From an uncultured Eubacteriales bacterium (GTDB taxonomy: Bacteria > Bacillota > Clostridia > Lachnospirales > Lachnospiraceae), in the NCBI GenBank assembly GCA_900549105.1, contig URND01000037.1:1-22971 (forward strand): a stretch of DNA of 22,971 nt, in the 5' to 3' direction. Shown here piece by piece: positions 1 to 7,912 of the stretch (its first letter is position 1; every line of letters starts with the position of its first letter). Both the position numbers and the translations under genes were made by a program. The notes below the pieces were generated by a model that was not told where the DNA came from, ran no database searches, and saw only the letters and a program-made list of their open reading frames with translations.

Positions 1-1049
1 TGTTAGCCATGACGGCCCATTATCCTGAAATACAGGTCTGCGAAACATTTAAAACAAATGAAAAGGGCCAGTTTACCTTCCCGGAGAAATTAAAATATGG
101 GACCTATTATCTGGAAGAAGTACAGGCTCCGCGAGGCTATCTGAAAGGTGAGTTGTTGGAATTTAAGATGACTGAGGGGGCATCCTGGGAAAATCCGCTG
201 GTTATTGAATTCTTTGATGAACCGGCGATGGGACAGCTTCGAGTTGTGAAGAAGGATGGGGAATCCGGGAAACTCTTAAGTGATGCTGAGTTTGATATCA
301 TTGCGGCGGAGGACATTACTGCTCCGGATGGAACTCTGCAGCTCAAAAAAGGAGAGACTGCAGGCCATTTGATAACAAAGGAAGGCATTGCTGAATCCGG
401 AAAACTATATTTTGGCAATTATGAGCTTCGGGAAACGCGGCAGCCCCGGGGGTATATTTTGAGTGAAGAAACATATCCGATAAAGATAGAATATAAAGAC
501 CAGCTGACAGAGGTCGTTCTTTTAGAAACAGAAATTAAAAACTATCCGGTAAAAATACGGATTCATACAAAGGCAGAAGATAAAGCCGATGGGGACAAAA
601 TCATATCTGCCGATAAAAATGCGGCAATTGTAGATAGGGTATCCTGTGAGAATCTTATTGCGGGCGGCAATTATCAGTTGAAAGGCGTTTTGATGAATAA
701 GGAAACGGGAAAACCATTGCTCATAAATAATGCCGCTCTGACCTCTGAAAAGGTTTTTTGTGCGGAAAAGCCGGATGAAGAAATTCATATGGAATTTGCC
801 TTTGATGCCTCAGACTTCGGAGATATGGAATTGGTTGTATTTGAAAAGCTTCTGGATGCCGACGGCAATGAGATTGCAGCCCATGAAGATATCAATGATG
901 AAGGGCAGACAGTAGGTATAAAGAAAAAAGTGCCTTTGGATACGCCAAAGACAGGAGATAGAAGTCATATATTCGGCTTCGGCGGATTGGGGCTCGCGGC
1001 TCTGCTTGTTATGGCCGGCCTGTGGAAAAAAGGCAGAAAAAAATCCTGA
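1..1049 (+). CDS. VaFE/SpaA-type sortase-anchored surface protein (5' partial)
   Basis: The 3' part of a Gram-positive cell-surface protein; the reading frame is open to the window edge (first full codon at base 3), so the N-terminus is missing. In the visible part the first ~70 residues are the end of a Cna-B/SpaA-like domain (YYLEEVQAPRGY motif), a second SpaA-like domain follows (about 75-175, ELRETRQPRGY motif), then a VaFE/TQ repeat (about 180-305) with LVVFEKL and HEDINDEGQTV. In that family a Thr near IHTKA and the Gln of the EGQTV segment form an internal ester bond. The C-terminus is a cell-wall sorting signal: TPKTGD, a hydrophobic helix and a basic tail. Such proteins are pilins or adhesins covalently attached by sortase. 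The sorting motif has Thr instead of Leu in the first LPXTG position, a variant I know from clostridia. No sortase gene is in the window, and the ligand is unknown. Confidence 0.85.
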   Translation, partial: LAMTAHYPEIQVCETFKTNEKGQFTFPEKLKYGTYYLEEVQAPRGYLKGELLEFKMTEGASWENPLVIEFFDEPAMGQLRVVKKDGESGKLLSDAEFDIIAAEDITAPDGTLQLKKGETAGHLITKEGIAESGKLYFGNYELRETRQPRGYILSEETYPIKIEYKDQLTEVVLLETEIKNYPVKIRIHTKAEDKADGDKIISADKNAAIVDRVSCENLIAGGNYQLKGVLMNKETGKPLLINNAALTSEKVFCAEKPDEEIHMEFAFDASDFGDMELVVFEKLLDADGNEIAAHEDINDEGQTVGIKKKVPLDTPKTGDRSHIFGFGGLGLAALLVMAGLWKKGRKKS

Positions 1050-1054
1050 TAAAG

Positions 1055-1103
1055 TTTTTTGCGTACCTGCACAGGTGTCATTTCTGTACAGGTACGGCAA
1101 AAA
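1055..1103. terminator. Inverted repeat between convergent genes, possible bidirectional terminator
   Basis: T-run, then GCGTACCTGCACAG, a 9-nt loop, CTGTACAGGTACGGC and an A-run. The arms pair with one internal mismatch and one bulge. It lies between the surface-protein stop (1049) and the parC stop (1138), which converge. The T- and A-runs sit inside the stem base rather than giving a clean U-tail after it, so terminator function is likely but not textbook. Confidence 0.5.
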
Positions 1104-1137
1104 TTTCTATGGACTTAAATTTCTGCATGTAAGAGTT

Positions 1138-3372
1138 CTATAGGCGGAGTTTTGTACCTTTAGTATCCCGGTGGCCAAGCTTTAACTTATTCAGGGAAAT
1201 GGATTTTTCATTATAAGTAATGATAGTCTCGTCGTTTTTATTCAACAGATAGACTTCTTCAACAATATCGTCGCCGGACAATTGGATGCCCCGGACGCCG
1301 AGAGCCGCCTTTTTCTTTTCAGGCACTTCGCTGATATCAAACCGCAGGAAGATGCCCTTTCGGGTTCGGAGAGCCACATGGGTGGCGTTGGCCAGAGGAA
1401 TAACAGTGACAACTTTATCATTGTCCGAAAGTTTTGTTGCGGCAATGGTTCGTTTGGATACATTAAATTCTTCGCCGTTTACCTGCTTAAACATAGCCTG
1501 ATTGGTAGCAAAGAGAAGCTGTTCGCGGATGAGGCAGCTTAAATTTGCCACATAAACAAGAGACTCCTCGCTGCTGTTATAGTTGCCGAAATTATCAATC
1601 GGGATAGCCTTATCCCGGAATTTTCCGTAAGGCAGGCTGGATACTTTAACCATGTGCATGCGTCCGACATCGGTGAAAAGACATATTTTATCAGTATTCA
1701 TACATTGAATAATATATTTATTCTCGGAGAGGGCGGCATCTCTGTTCCGTTCAAAGGTTGGAACATCGACGGTGCGGCAGTAGCCGAAACGGTCCATCAG
1801 GAAAACAACTTCCATTTCTTCAAATTTCTTTTCCTCGAAAACAGCCTCTTTGGCGTTGACAATCTGGGTGCGCCTTGGCCGTGCATAGGATTTCCGGAAA
1901 TTTTGAAGCTCTTTCGTGATAACTCTGGACATGCTGGAATGGTTATCCAATATATCTTCGTATTTGGCGATATTCTTTAATGTTGTTTCATGTTCCTTTT
2001 GCAGAGCCTCGATTTCCAGGCCGATGAGCTTATAGAGCCGCATTTCCAGAATGGCTGTGGCCTGATTTTCTGTGAAACGCAGCTTTTTTGCAGCCCGCTC
2101 GGAAGTCTTAGTTTTGAATTTGATTCCTTCCGTCTCTCCGTTGACTAAACAGTTTTTTGCCTGCTTAATATTTTTGGAGCCGCGGAGAATTTCAATAATT
2201 AAATCAATGACATCGCAGGCTTTGATTAAGCCCTCCTGAATTTCCCGTTTTTCCTGCTCCTTTGCTAAAAGGTGCTGATATTTTCGCGTGTTGATATCAT
2301 ACTGAAAATCGAGGAAGTTTTCGATGATTGATTTTAAACCAAGGGTTTCCGGGCGGCCGCCGGATACAGCCAGCATGTTGACGCCAAAAGTATCCTCAAG
2401 CCGGGTTTTTTTATAAAGCATATTTTTTAAATTTTCCACATCTGTATTTCGGCGGAGTTCCAGCACAATGCGGATGCCCTCTTTGGAGGACTGGTTGGAA
2501 ATATCGACAATATCGTTTGTTTTTTTACTTTCAACCAGGGCATAGACGTCATTCAGAAACTTGCCGATTCCGGCGCCAATCATTGTATAAGGAATTTCCG
2601 TAATGACAAGCCGTTCCCGGCCGCCTTTGATTTTTTCAACTTCAACTTTGCCGCGGAGCTTGATTTTTCCCTGTCCGGTTTCATAGATGGAAATCAGGTC
2701 GTCTTTATTTGTGACGATGCCCCCGGTTGGAAAGTCCGGACCGGGCATAATCTTCAACAGTTCTTCCGTGGTTATATCTGAATTTTTCATATAGGCGAGA
2801 ACGGCATCGATAACTTCTCCTGTGTTGTGGGGCGGAATGCTTGTCGCCATGCCGACAGCAATACCTTCGGCGCCGTTGATAAGCAGATTTGGAATTCGGG
2901 CAGGAAGAACCTCCGGTTCCTTCTCTGTCTCATCAAAGTTTGGCTGGAAGTCAACGACATTTTTATCTAAATCCGTCAAAAAGGCTTCCTGGGTCAATTT
3001 TTGCAGACGGGCCTCGGTATAACGCATGGCAGCGGCGCCGTCACCTTCGATGGAACCGAAATTGCCGTGGCCGTCCACGAGAGGTTCTCCTTTTTTAAAA
3101 TCCTGACTCATGACAACGAGGGATTCATAAATGGAACTGTCGCCGTGAGGATGGTATTTACCCATTGTATCGCCAACAATACGGGCGGATTTGCGGTAAG
3201 GTTTATCATACCGGATACCCAATTCATACATATCATAAAGGGTACGGCGCTGAACCGGTTTCAGACCGTCGCGGACATCGGGCAGGGCCCGGGCAATGAT
3301 GACGCTCATGGCATAGTCAATATAGGATTTTTGCATAATCTCCGAATACTCGGTGCGAATAATATCTCCCAT
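1138..3372 (-). CDS. parC: DNA topoisomerase IV subunit A (ParC)
   Basis: Breakage-reunion subunit of a type IIA topoisomerase, cutting and rejoining DNA to decatenate daughter chromosomes together with ParE. 744 residues. The N-terminal winged-helix/tower region holds the catalytic tyrosine in AAMRYTEARL (about Y118). The quinolone region GKYHPHGDSSIYES has Ser79 and Glu83 at the positions where resistance changes usually occur, so it looks wild type. The C-terminal beta-propeller (about 490-744) has no QRRGGKG GyrA-box, which favours ParC over GyrA. The start follows AGGAGG by 7 bases, and that site overlaps the end of parE 11 bases upstream, suggesting coupled translation. Some annotations may label this pair gyrase A/B; the missing GyrA-box is my main reason not to. 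Confidence 0.88.
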   Translation of the reverse strand: MGDIIRTEYSEIMQKSYIDYAMSVIIARALPDVRDGLKPVQRRTLYDMYELGIRYDKPYRKSARIVGDTMGKYHPHGDSSIYESLVVMSQDFKKGEPLVDGHGNFGSIEGDGAAAMRYTEARLQKLTQEAFLTDLDKNVVDFQPNFDETEKEPEVLPARIPNLLINGAEGIAVGMATSIPPHNTGEVIDAVLAYMKNSDITTEELLKIMPGPDFPTGGIVTNKDDLISIYETGQGKIKLRGKVEVEKIKGGRERLVITEIPYTMIGAGIGKFLNDVYALVESKKTNDIVDISNQSSKEGIRIVLELRRNTDVENLKNMLYKKTRLEDTFGVNMLAVSGGRPETLGLKSIIENFLDFQYDINTRKYQHLLAKEQEKREIQEGLIKACDVIDLIIEILRGSKNIKQAKNCLVNGETEGIKFKTKTSERAAKKLRFTENQATAILEMRLYKLIGLEIEALQKEHETTLKNIAKYEDILDNHSSMSRVITKELQNFRKSYARPRRTQIVNAKEAVFEEKKFEEMEVVFLMDRFGYCRTVDVPTFERNRDAALSENKYIIQCMNTDKICLFTDVGRMHMVKVSSLPYGKFRDKAIPIDNFGNYNSSEESLVYVANLSCLIREQLLFATNQAMFKQVNGEEFNVSKRTIAATKLSDNDKVVTVIPLANATHVALRTRKGIFLRFDISEVPEKKKAALGVRGIQLSGDDIVEEVYLLNKNDETIITYNEKSISLNKLKLGHRDTKGTKLRL

Positions 3373-3383
3373 GAGTTCACCTC

Positions 3384-5306
3384 CTAAATATCCAGCTCGG
3401 CATCATGGGCATGCCGGTAAATAAATGATTTTCTCGGCGGGACATCGTTGCCCATTAAGAGTTCGGTGACATCCGAAGCCATGCGGGCATCTTCAATTTC
3501 GACCCGTTTTAAAATCCGGGTTTCGGGATTTAATGTGGTTTCCCAGAGTTGGGCGGCATCCATTTCGCCGAGACCTTTATAACGCTGCAAGGTAAAGCTG
3601 CCCTTGTGGGTTTTGCGGTATTTAGTCAGGGCTGCATCGTCATAAAGATATTCTTCTTTGCCTCTGGCCGGCATGGCTTTATAGAGGGGCGGCATGGCAA
3701 TATATACATGGCCCTCAAAAATCAGTTCCGGCATGAAGCGGTAGAAGAGGGTGAGCAATAGAGTAGAAATATGGGCGCCGTCCACATCGGCATCCGCCAT
3801 AATGATAATTTTATCGTAACGCAGTTTGCTTATATCAAAATCATTGCCGTAGCCCTCGGAAAATCCGCAGCCAAAGGCGTTAATCATTGTTTTAATTTCG
3901 GCGTTGGCAAGAACTTTGTCGATACTTGCCTTTTCCACGTTTAAAATCTTTCCCCGGATTGGAAGAATGGCCTGATAGTGGCGGTCACGGGCAGTTTTTG
4001 CCGAACCTCCGGCCGAATCCCCTTCGACAATAAAAATTTCGCAGATGGAAGGGTCACGGCTTTCACAATTTGCCAGTTTTCCATTGGAATCAAAGGAAAA
4101 TTTGGGCTTGCTTAAAAGATTTGTTTTGGCCCGCTCCTCTGTCCGGCGGATTTTTGCGGCTTTTTCAGCGCAGGCCAGGACATTTTTCAGGGTTTCCAGA
4201 TTTTTGTCAAAATATCTCGGCAGTTCATCACCGGTAATCTTTCCTGAGGCTTTGGCGGCATCCTGGTTGTCCAGTTTTGTTTTTGTCTGGCCCTCAAACC
4301 GGGGGTCCGGATGTTTGATGGAAATGATGGCAGTCATACCGTTTCGGATATCTGCCCCGGTAAAATTGCTGTCCTTTTCCTTTAAAATATTTAATTCCCG
4401 GGCATAGGCGTTCATAACGGTTGTGAAAGCTGTCTTGAATCCAGTGATATGTGTGCCGCCCTCAGCGTTGTAAATATTGTTGCAGAAGCCGAGGACATTT
4501 TCATGAAATTCATTGACATACTGGAAGGCTGCTTCCACCTGAATACCTTCCGCCTCGCCTTTAAAATAAATGACATCGCAGACAGTTTCTTTATTCCTGT
4601 TTAAATCCCTGATAAATCCGATAATACCGTCGGGCTCATGGAATTCCAGATGTTCCGGCGTGCTCTCCCGGAGGTCATCATAAATAATAGTGAGTTCCGG
4701 GTTTAAGTAGGCTGTTTCATGGAGACGGCTGATGACTTCATCTTCCTTAAAGCGGGTTTTTTCAAAGATTTCCTTATCGGGAAGAAATGAAATTTTTGTC
4801 CCGGTCTTTCGGGTTTTTCCGAGGGTAGGAAGCAGACCGTTTTCCAACTCAATATCAGGAATTCCCCGTTGGAAATGGTCATGATGCACATAGCCTTCTC
4901 TGGAAATTTCCACGTCCATCCATTCGGACAGTGCATTAACAACGGAGCTTCCTACACCGTGAAGACCGCCGCTTGTTTTATAAGCAGAGTCGTCAAATTT
5001 TCCTCCGGCATGGAGGGTTGTGAATACAAGCCGTTCCGCCGGCACTCCTTTTTCGTGCATGCCAACCGGGACACCCCGGCCATTATCCTCGATGGTGGCT
5101 GAGCCATCTTTGTTTAAAGTGACATGAATCAAATCGCAGAAACCGGCAAGATGTTCATCCACGGAATTGTCCACGATTTCATAAATCAGATGATTCAACC
5201 CTTTTCTAGAAACACTGCCGATATACATTCCGGGCCGTTTTCGAACGGCTTCAAGTCCTTCCAGCACCGAAATACTGTCGGCATCATAATGATTTGTCTG
5301 TGACAT
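3384..5306 (-). CDS. parE: DNA topoisomerase IV subunit B (ParE)
   Basis: ATPase subunit of the same type IIA topoisomerase; it drives strand passage and partners with the downstream ParC. 640 residues, normal for Firmicute ParE/GyrB. The GHKL ATPase domain shows EIVDNSVDE (Glu43, Asn47), DNGRG (74-78) and the glycine-rich GGLHGVGSS lid (113-121). QTKTKL at 340-345 carries the switch lysine. The TOPRIM domain shows IVEGDSAGG (Glu428) and DADVDG (Asp505, Asp507, Asp509), the metal-binding set. There is no large insertion of the kind seen in proteobacterial GyrB. The order parE-parC with 11 bases between genes is the usual Firmicute operon. An AAAGGA site precedes the ATG. On sequence alone ParE and GyrB are close; the call rests partly on its ParC partner. 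Confidence 0.87.
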   Translation of the reverse strand: MSQTNHYDADSISVLEGLEAVRKRPGMYIGSVSRKGLNHLIYEIVDNSVDEHLAGFCDLIHVTLNKDGSATIEDNGRGVPVGMHEKGVPAERLVFTTLHAGGKFDDSAYKTSGGLHGVGSSVVNALSEWMDVEISREGYVHHDHFQRGIPDIELENGLLPTLGKTRKTGTKISFLPDKEIFEKTRFKEDEVISRLHETAYLNPELTIIYDDLRESTPEHLEFHEPDGIIGFIRDLNRNKETVCDVIYFKGEAEGIQVEAAFQYVNEFHENVLGFCNNIYNAEGGTHITGFKTAFTTVMNAYARELNILKEKDSNFTGADIRNGMTAIISIKHPDPRFEGQTKTKLDNQDAAKASGKITGDELPRYFDKNLETLKNVLACAEKAAKIRRTEERAKTNLLSKPKFSFDSNGKLANCESRDPSICEIFIVEGDSAGGSAKTARDRHYQAILPIRGKILNVEKASIDKVLANAEIKTMINAFGCGFSEGYGNDFDISKLRYDKIIIMADADVDGAHISTLLLTLFYRFMPELIFEGHVYIAMPPLYKAMPARGKEEYLYDDAALTKYRKTHKGSFTLQRYKGLGEMDAAQLWETTLNPETRILKRVEIEDARMASDVTELLMGNDVPPRKSFIYRHAHDAELDI

Positions 5307-5361
5307 ATATAAAAATCCTTTCTGTACAATGATAAGTGCTGCAAATGCGTGCTGCGGATAT

Positions 5362-5390
5362 ATCTTACCATGCCGATTTAAAAATTTCCA
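5362..5390 (-). promoter_or_regulatory. Candidate parE promoter
   Basis: Read on the minus strand: TGGAAA, a 17-base spacer, then TAAGAT preceded by TGG, an extended -10 pattern. It lies in the 94-base gap upstream of parE and would start transcription about 50 bases before the ATG. The -35 matches consensus at only 4 of 6 positions. Confidence 0.4.
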
Positions 5391-5400
5391 GAATAGAAAA

Positions 5401-6351
5401 TTAAATCAGCGCAAAACTGCGGAGGATAAAAATCCATGCCGTCAGCGATATGGAAGATAAGAGGGTCGCCAGAACCACGATACTGGATGTTAAAACCGCA
5501 TCATTATTCATATTTTTTGCCATGATGTAGCAGCTTACGGTTGTTGGCGAGCCAAGCATGACAAGGATAGCCACCAGTTCGCTGTTTCGGAAACCAAAGA
5601 GAATGGCAAAGGGGAAAAAGATGGCCGGAATAATGACCAGTTTAATCAGGGTTGCCACAAGGCTTGGCTTTATTTTGGCAAGAGCCTTTCGTCCTTCAAA
5701 GGTAGCGCCGACGACAAGCAGGGCAATCGGGCTGGCTGTGGCCGCAATATTGCTGATGGCTTTCAAAGGAATATAAGGAATCGGAATTCTGAAAAAGGCA
5801 AAAATACAGCCGGCCAGAATACCAATGATAATTGGGTTTTTGGCAACGTTAATGCAGGCTTTGCGTATATTTCCGCTGCGGTCCGCCGTGTCCGCATCGG
5901 AAGCGCCGAAGGTCAGAATAACAACGGAAAAAATATTATACAGGGGTACGGCAGAGACAATCATCATCGGCGCCATGCCCGAACTGCCATATATATTTTC
6001 CACGAAGGCAATGCCGAGGATAGCGGCGCTGCCCCGGGCGGCGGCCTGGGTGAAGGCTCCAATCATGGATTTGTCCCTGCAGTACCAGTGGGCAAACAGC
6101 CAGACGCCAAGAAACATCAGAGTTGTTCCGATGGCACAGAAAAGGACAAATTTTAAATTGAACATTTCATAGATGTCTGCCGTTGCAATATCCTTAAAGA
6201 CGAGCAGAGGCAGTGCGATTTTAAATACATATCTGTCGGCAACTGTGGTGAACTCTTTATTAAAGATGCCCACCTGCATAAGTACCCATCCGAGGATGAT
6301 AATTAAAAAAATAGGAATGGTTGCGTTTAAGCTGAATATAAAGTTTTCCAT
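5401..6351 (-). CDS. AEC-family (auxin efflux carrier-like) membrane transporter
   Basis: A 316-residue integral membrane protein with about ten hydrophobic segments spread along its length, starting with an N-terminal helix at about 7-27 (IPIFLIIILGWVLMQVGIF). The overall pattern, including the helix after NKEFTTVADRYVFKIALPLL and the polar break in the middle (about 150-165), fits the AEC/Mem_trans family, whose bacterial members export or exchange small organic acids such as malate or malonate. The substrate cannot be read from the sequence. The ATG follows AAGGAG by about 10 bases, and that site lies inside the end of the upstream regulator gene, 5 bases away, so the two are probably co-transcribed. 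The LysR-type gene may regulate this transporter, but it is broken (see its entry). Confidence 0.82.
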   Translation of the reverse strand: MENFIFSLNATIPIFLIIILGWVLMQVGIFNKEFTTVADRYVFKIALPLLVFKDIATADIYEMFNLKFVLFCAIGTTLMFLGVWLFAHWYCRDKSMIGAFTQAAARGSAAILGIAFVENIYGSSGMAPMMIVSAVPLYNIFSVVILTFGASDADTADRSGNIRKACINVAKNPIIIGILAGCIFAFFRIPIPYIPLKAISNIAATASPIALLVVGATFEGRKALAKIKPSLVATLIKLVIIPAIFFPFAILFGFRNSELVAILVMLGSPTTVSCYIMAKNMNNDAVLTSSIVVLATLLSSISLTAWIFILRSFALI

Positions 6352-6356
6352 GATGA

Positions 6357-6650
6357 TTAGTTCTCCTTTGCAGATTTATAGAAATCAATAAAATGCTGAA
6401 CAGCCTTTTCCTGCCGCCGCTTTTTAACATAGGTAAAACCAATTTCCCTCCGGTGAATCGGGATGTCCAGCGGAATTTCGAGAAGCTGGCCCTTTTCCAG
6501 TTCTTCCTGGACAAACTCTTTGATGACACAGCCGACGCCCAGGCCGATTTTTGCAAATTCAATGAGCAGCTCCATGGAGGTCGTCTCAATTGTGTGATGT
6601 GTCTGAAGATGATTTGCAGTCAGATAATCATCAATGTATTGGCGGGTCAT
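6357..6650 (-). CDS. LysR-type regulator, C-terminal fragment
   Basis: The 3' piece: 97 residues from MTRQYIDDYL, matching the second effector (substrate-binding) subdomain of LysR-type proteins, including FAKIGLGVGCVIKEFV. Its ATG overlaps the preceding stop as ATGA. There is no ribosome binding site upstream, which argues that this is not an independent gene. Confidence 0.55.
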   Translation of the reverse strand: MTRQYIDDYLTANHLQTHHTIETTSMELLIEFAKIGLGVGCVIKEFVQEELEKGQLLEIPLDIPIHRREIGFTYVKKRRQEKAVQHFIDFYKSAKEN

Positions 6651-7264
6651 ATTATGCTGTCGAGGAGCATAAGGGTGGCTTTCTCAAAAAGCTGGCGTCC
6701 GCTGATCATTTCCCCCTGTTTTAAATCCAGATTTGCCAGATAAACCGGGGAGGCCACAAAAATATCCTGGATGGTCCCAAGCGAATAAAAATCCAGTGTC
6801 CGCAGACTTTCCGGATGGGCCACCAGGCCGATATCAATCTTTCCCGAATCCAGCAGAGCCAGAGTTTGGTTGGAGGAGAGACAGGAAATTAAAATTTTAA
6901 TATGCGGGTAGGCTTCAATAAAAGCCTGAAGATAGGGCAGGAGAATGAATTTACACAGGGTGTTGCTGACGCCGATGTGGAGATTGCCCATATCCAGCGC
7001 CGTCATCCGCCGAATCTGTTCCTCCCCGGTGTCAATGGCCTCAAAAGCCGCACGGACATGCTGATAGAGAATCCGGCCTTCCTCCGTCAGCGTCACACCC
7101 CGGGAACTTCGGGAAAACAACGTTACCCCGAGACTTTCCTCAAGGCGGCTGATGGACTTGCTGATGGCTGGCTGACTGTTGTAAAGCTGCTTGGCCGCCT
7201 GCGAAATATTCCCTGTATTTGCTACCGTGTAAAAAATCCGATACAGAGATAAATGCTGTTCCAT
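6647..7264 (-). CDS. LysR-type regulator, N-terminal fragment (DNA-binding domain and half effector domain)
   Basis: The 5' piece of the frameshifted regulator: 205 residues from MEQHLSLYRIF to LLDSII. It keeps the complete DNA-binding domain and linker helix but loses the second effector subdomain. A truncated product could still bind DNA, but it would lack normal ligand response. Confidence 0.6.
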   Translation of the reverse strand: MEQHLSLYRIFYTVANTGNISQAAKQLYNSQPAISKSISRLEESLGVTLFSRSSRGVTLTEEGRILYQHVRAAFEAIDTGEEQIRRMTALDMGNLHIGVSNTLCKFILLPYLQAFIEAYPHIKILISCLSSNQTLALLDSGKIDIGLVAHPESLRTLDFYSLGTIQDIFVASPVYLANLDLKQGEMISGRQLFEKATLMLLDSII

Positions 7265-7311
7265 AAAATAAACCTCCTGTGAAATGGAGTGATTATGCCG
7301 CACCGCCTTGA

Positions 7312-7340
7312 ATTTTAGGATATATTTTCATTAATGTCCA
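7312..7340 (-). promoter_or_regulatory. Candidate promoter of the LysR-type gene
   Basis: On the minus strand: TGGACA (7340-7335), a 17-base spacer, TAAAAT (7317-7312); each hexamer is one base off consensus. The -35 lies within the last bases of the large palindrome, while the -10 is in unique flanking DNA. Transcription would start about 40 bases before the regulator's ATG. Confidence 0.55.
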
Positions 7341-7748
7341 GTAGTAATAAACAGATTTTTTACAAACCGTCAAAGGCTTTCGGGATTTTTTCAGCCATTC
7401 TTCACATGTTTTATTCGCTGTGCCTCACGAAAACTCGACCTTCTGCTAACCAGATGCAGGAAAAGAGTTGCAAAACATTTGTAAAAAATCTGACAGGTGC
7501 TTTTTTGAGGTATACTGTCGCTTTCTGATGTTTGAGCAAAGGCGAGTTTTAGAAAGCGACAGTAAATCAAGAATCAAGAAAGCACCTGTTTGATTTTTCT
7601 TAGATGTTTTGCATCTTTTGTCGTATCGGTTAGCAGAAAGGTCTCAGACATTCGTGGAGGCACAGCAAAATTCTGTGAAGAATGTCTGTGGCAAAATCTT
7701 ACGAAAGCCTGTGAAATGGTTTGAAAAAATTGTTTAAATACTGGACAT
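7334..7748. repeat. Large imperfect palindrome (foldback element), arms ~195 nt, 24-nt loop
   Basis: The left arm 7334-7526 is the reverse complement of the right arm 7551-7748, with small indels. Perfectly matching blocks include the ends (ATGTCCAGTA and TACTGGACAT), AGGCTTTCG, CATTCTTCACA, GCTGTGCCTC, TCTGCTAACC, GCAAAACAT, ACAGGTGCTTT and, next to the loop, ACTGTCGCTTTCT. The loop is 7527-7550. By eye about three quarters of arm positions pair. No convincing coding frame lies inside; a 64-codon frame at 7334-7528 looks random. It may be a MITE-like mobile foldback element, an old inverted duplication, or DNA specifying a very long hairpin RNA. I see no clear target-site duplication, so mobility is unproven. 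Confidence 0.9.
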
Positions 7749-7770
7749 GCAGTGAAAAGGAATCTTTAAT
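7742..7770 (+). promoter_or_regulatory. Candidate promoter for leuCDB
   Basis: TGGACA (7742-7747), a 17-base spacer, TTTAAT (7765-7770). The -35 belongs to the palindrome's right end, mirroring the promoter at its left end. A stand-alone TATAAT at 7784-7789 is an alternative -10 but lacks a good -35. Confidence 0.45.
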
Positions 7771-7912
7771 TTAAGGCGTTGCGTATAATTATCTTCCATA
7801 ACTACATTTCATAATAAATATTCGTAATATGTATTTCTATTATAGCTCTAAATGTGATATTCTATCAATAACTAATTTTGAAATAAAAATGAGAAATCGA
7901 GGAGGAATTATC
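7771..7912 (+). other. Leader region of leuC
   Basis: An A/T-rich untranslated stretch before leuC. It holds a TATAAT (7784-7789) and a small inverted repeat TAATA-N8-TATTA (7825-7842), which could be a regulator site. I see no T-box signature, no terminator-antiterminator pair and no leucine-rich leader peptide. Confidence 0.4.

Larger units (their letters stand above)
6357..7264 (-). pseudogene. LysR-type transcriptional regulator, frameshifted
   Basis: Taken together, two overlapping frames reconstruct a normal-length (about 300 residues) LysR-type regulator. The N-terminal half has the winged helix-turn-helix (YRIFYTVANTGNISQAAKQL, then QPAISKSISRLEESLG and LFSRSSRGVTLTEEG) and the first part of the effector domain. 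Its frame ends with LMLLDSII and a stop at 6647-6649, while the rest of the effector domain continues one frame over from MTRQYIDDYL. Loss of one base near 6650-6657 explains the break; restoring it gives a continuous LLDSNNMTRQYIDDYL-like join. The start at 7264 is chosen because AGGAGG sits 8 bases upstream; the longer frame starting at 7303 has no such support. It could be a true pseudogene, a sequencing error, or less likely two subunits. Confidence 0.8.

Noticed and set aside
1138..5306. Naming the topoisomerase pair gyrB-gyrA
   Set aside because: The A subunit has no QRRGGKG GyrA-box and is shorter (744 residues) than typical GyrA. No dnaA-recF neighbourhood is present.
7334..7528. A 64-codon open frame inside the left palindrome arm
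   Set aside because: It has no ribosome site or recognisable motif, and it tracks the arm exactly. The palindrome explains the sequence better.
7874..7888. A CodY-box-like AATTTT...AAAA sequence before leuC
   Set aside because: It has about five mismatches to the CodY consensus in very A/T-rich DNA, which is not distinguishable from chance.
7829..7912. An upstream extension of leuC by 28 codons
   Set aside because: The extra residues do not resemble LeuC, and an ideal ribosome site directly precedes the ATG at 7913.
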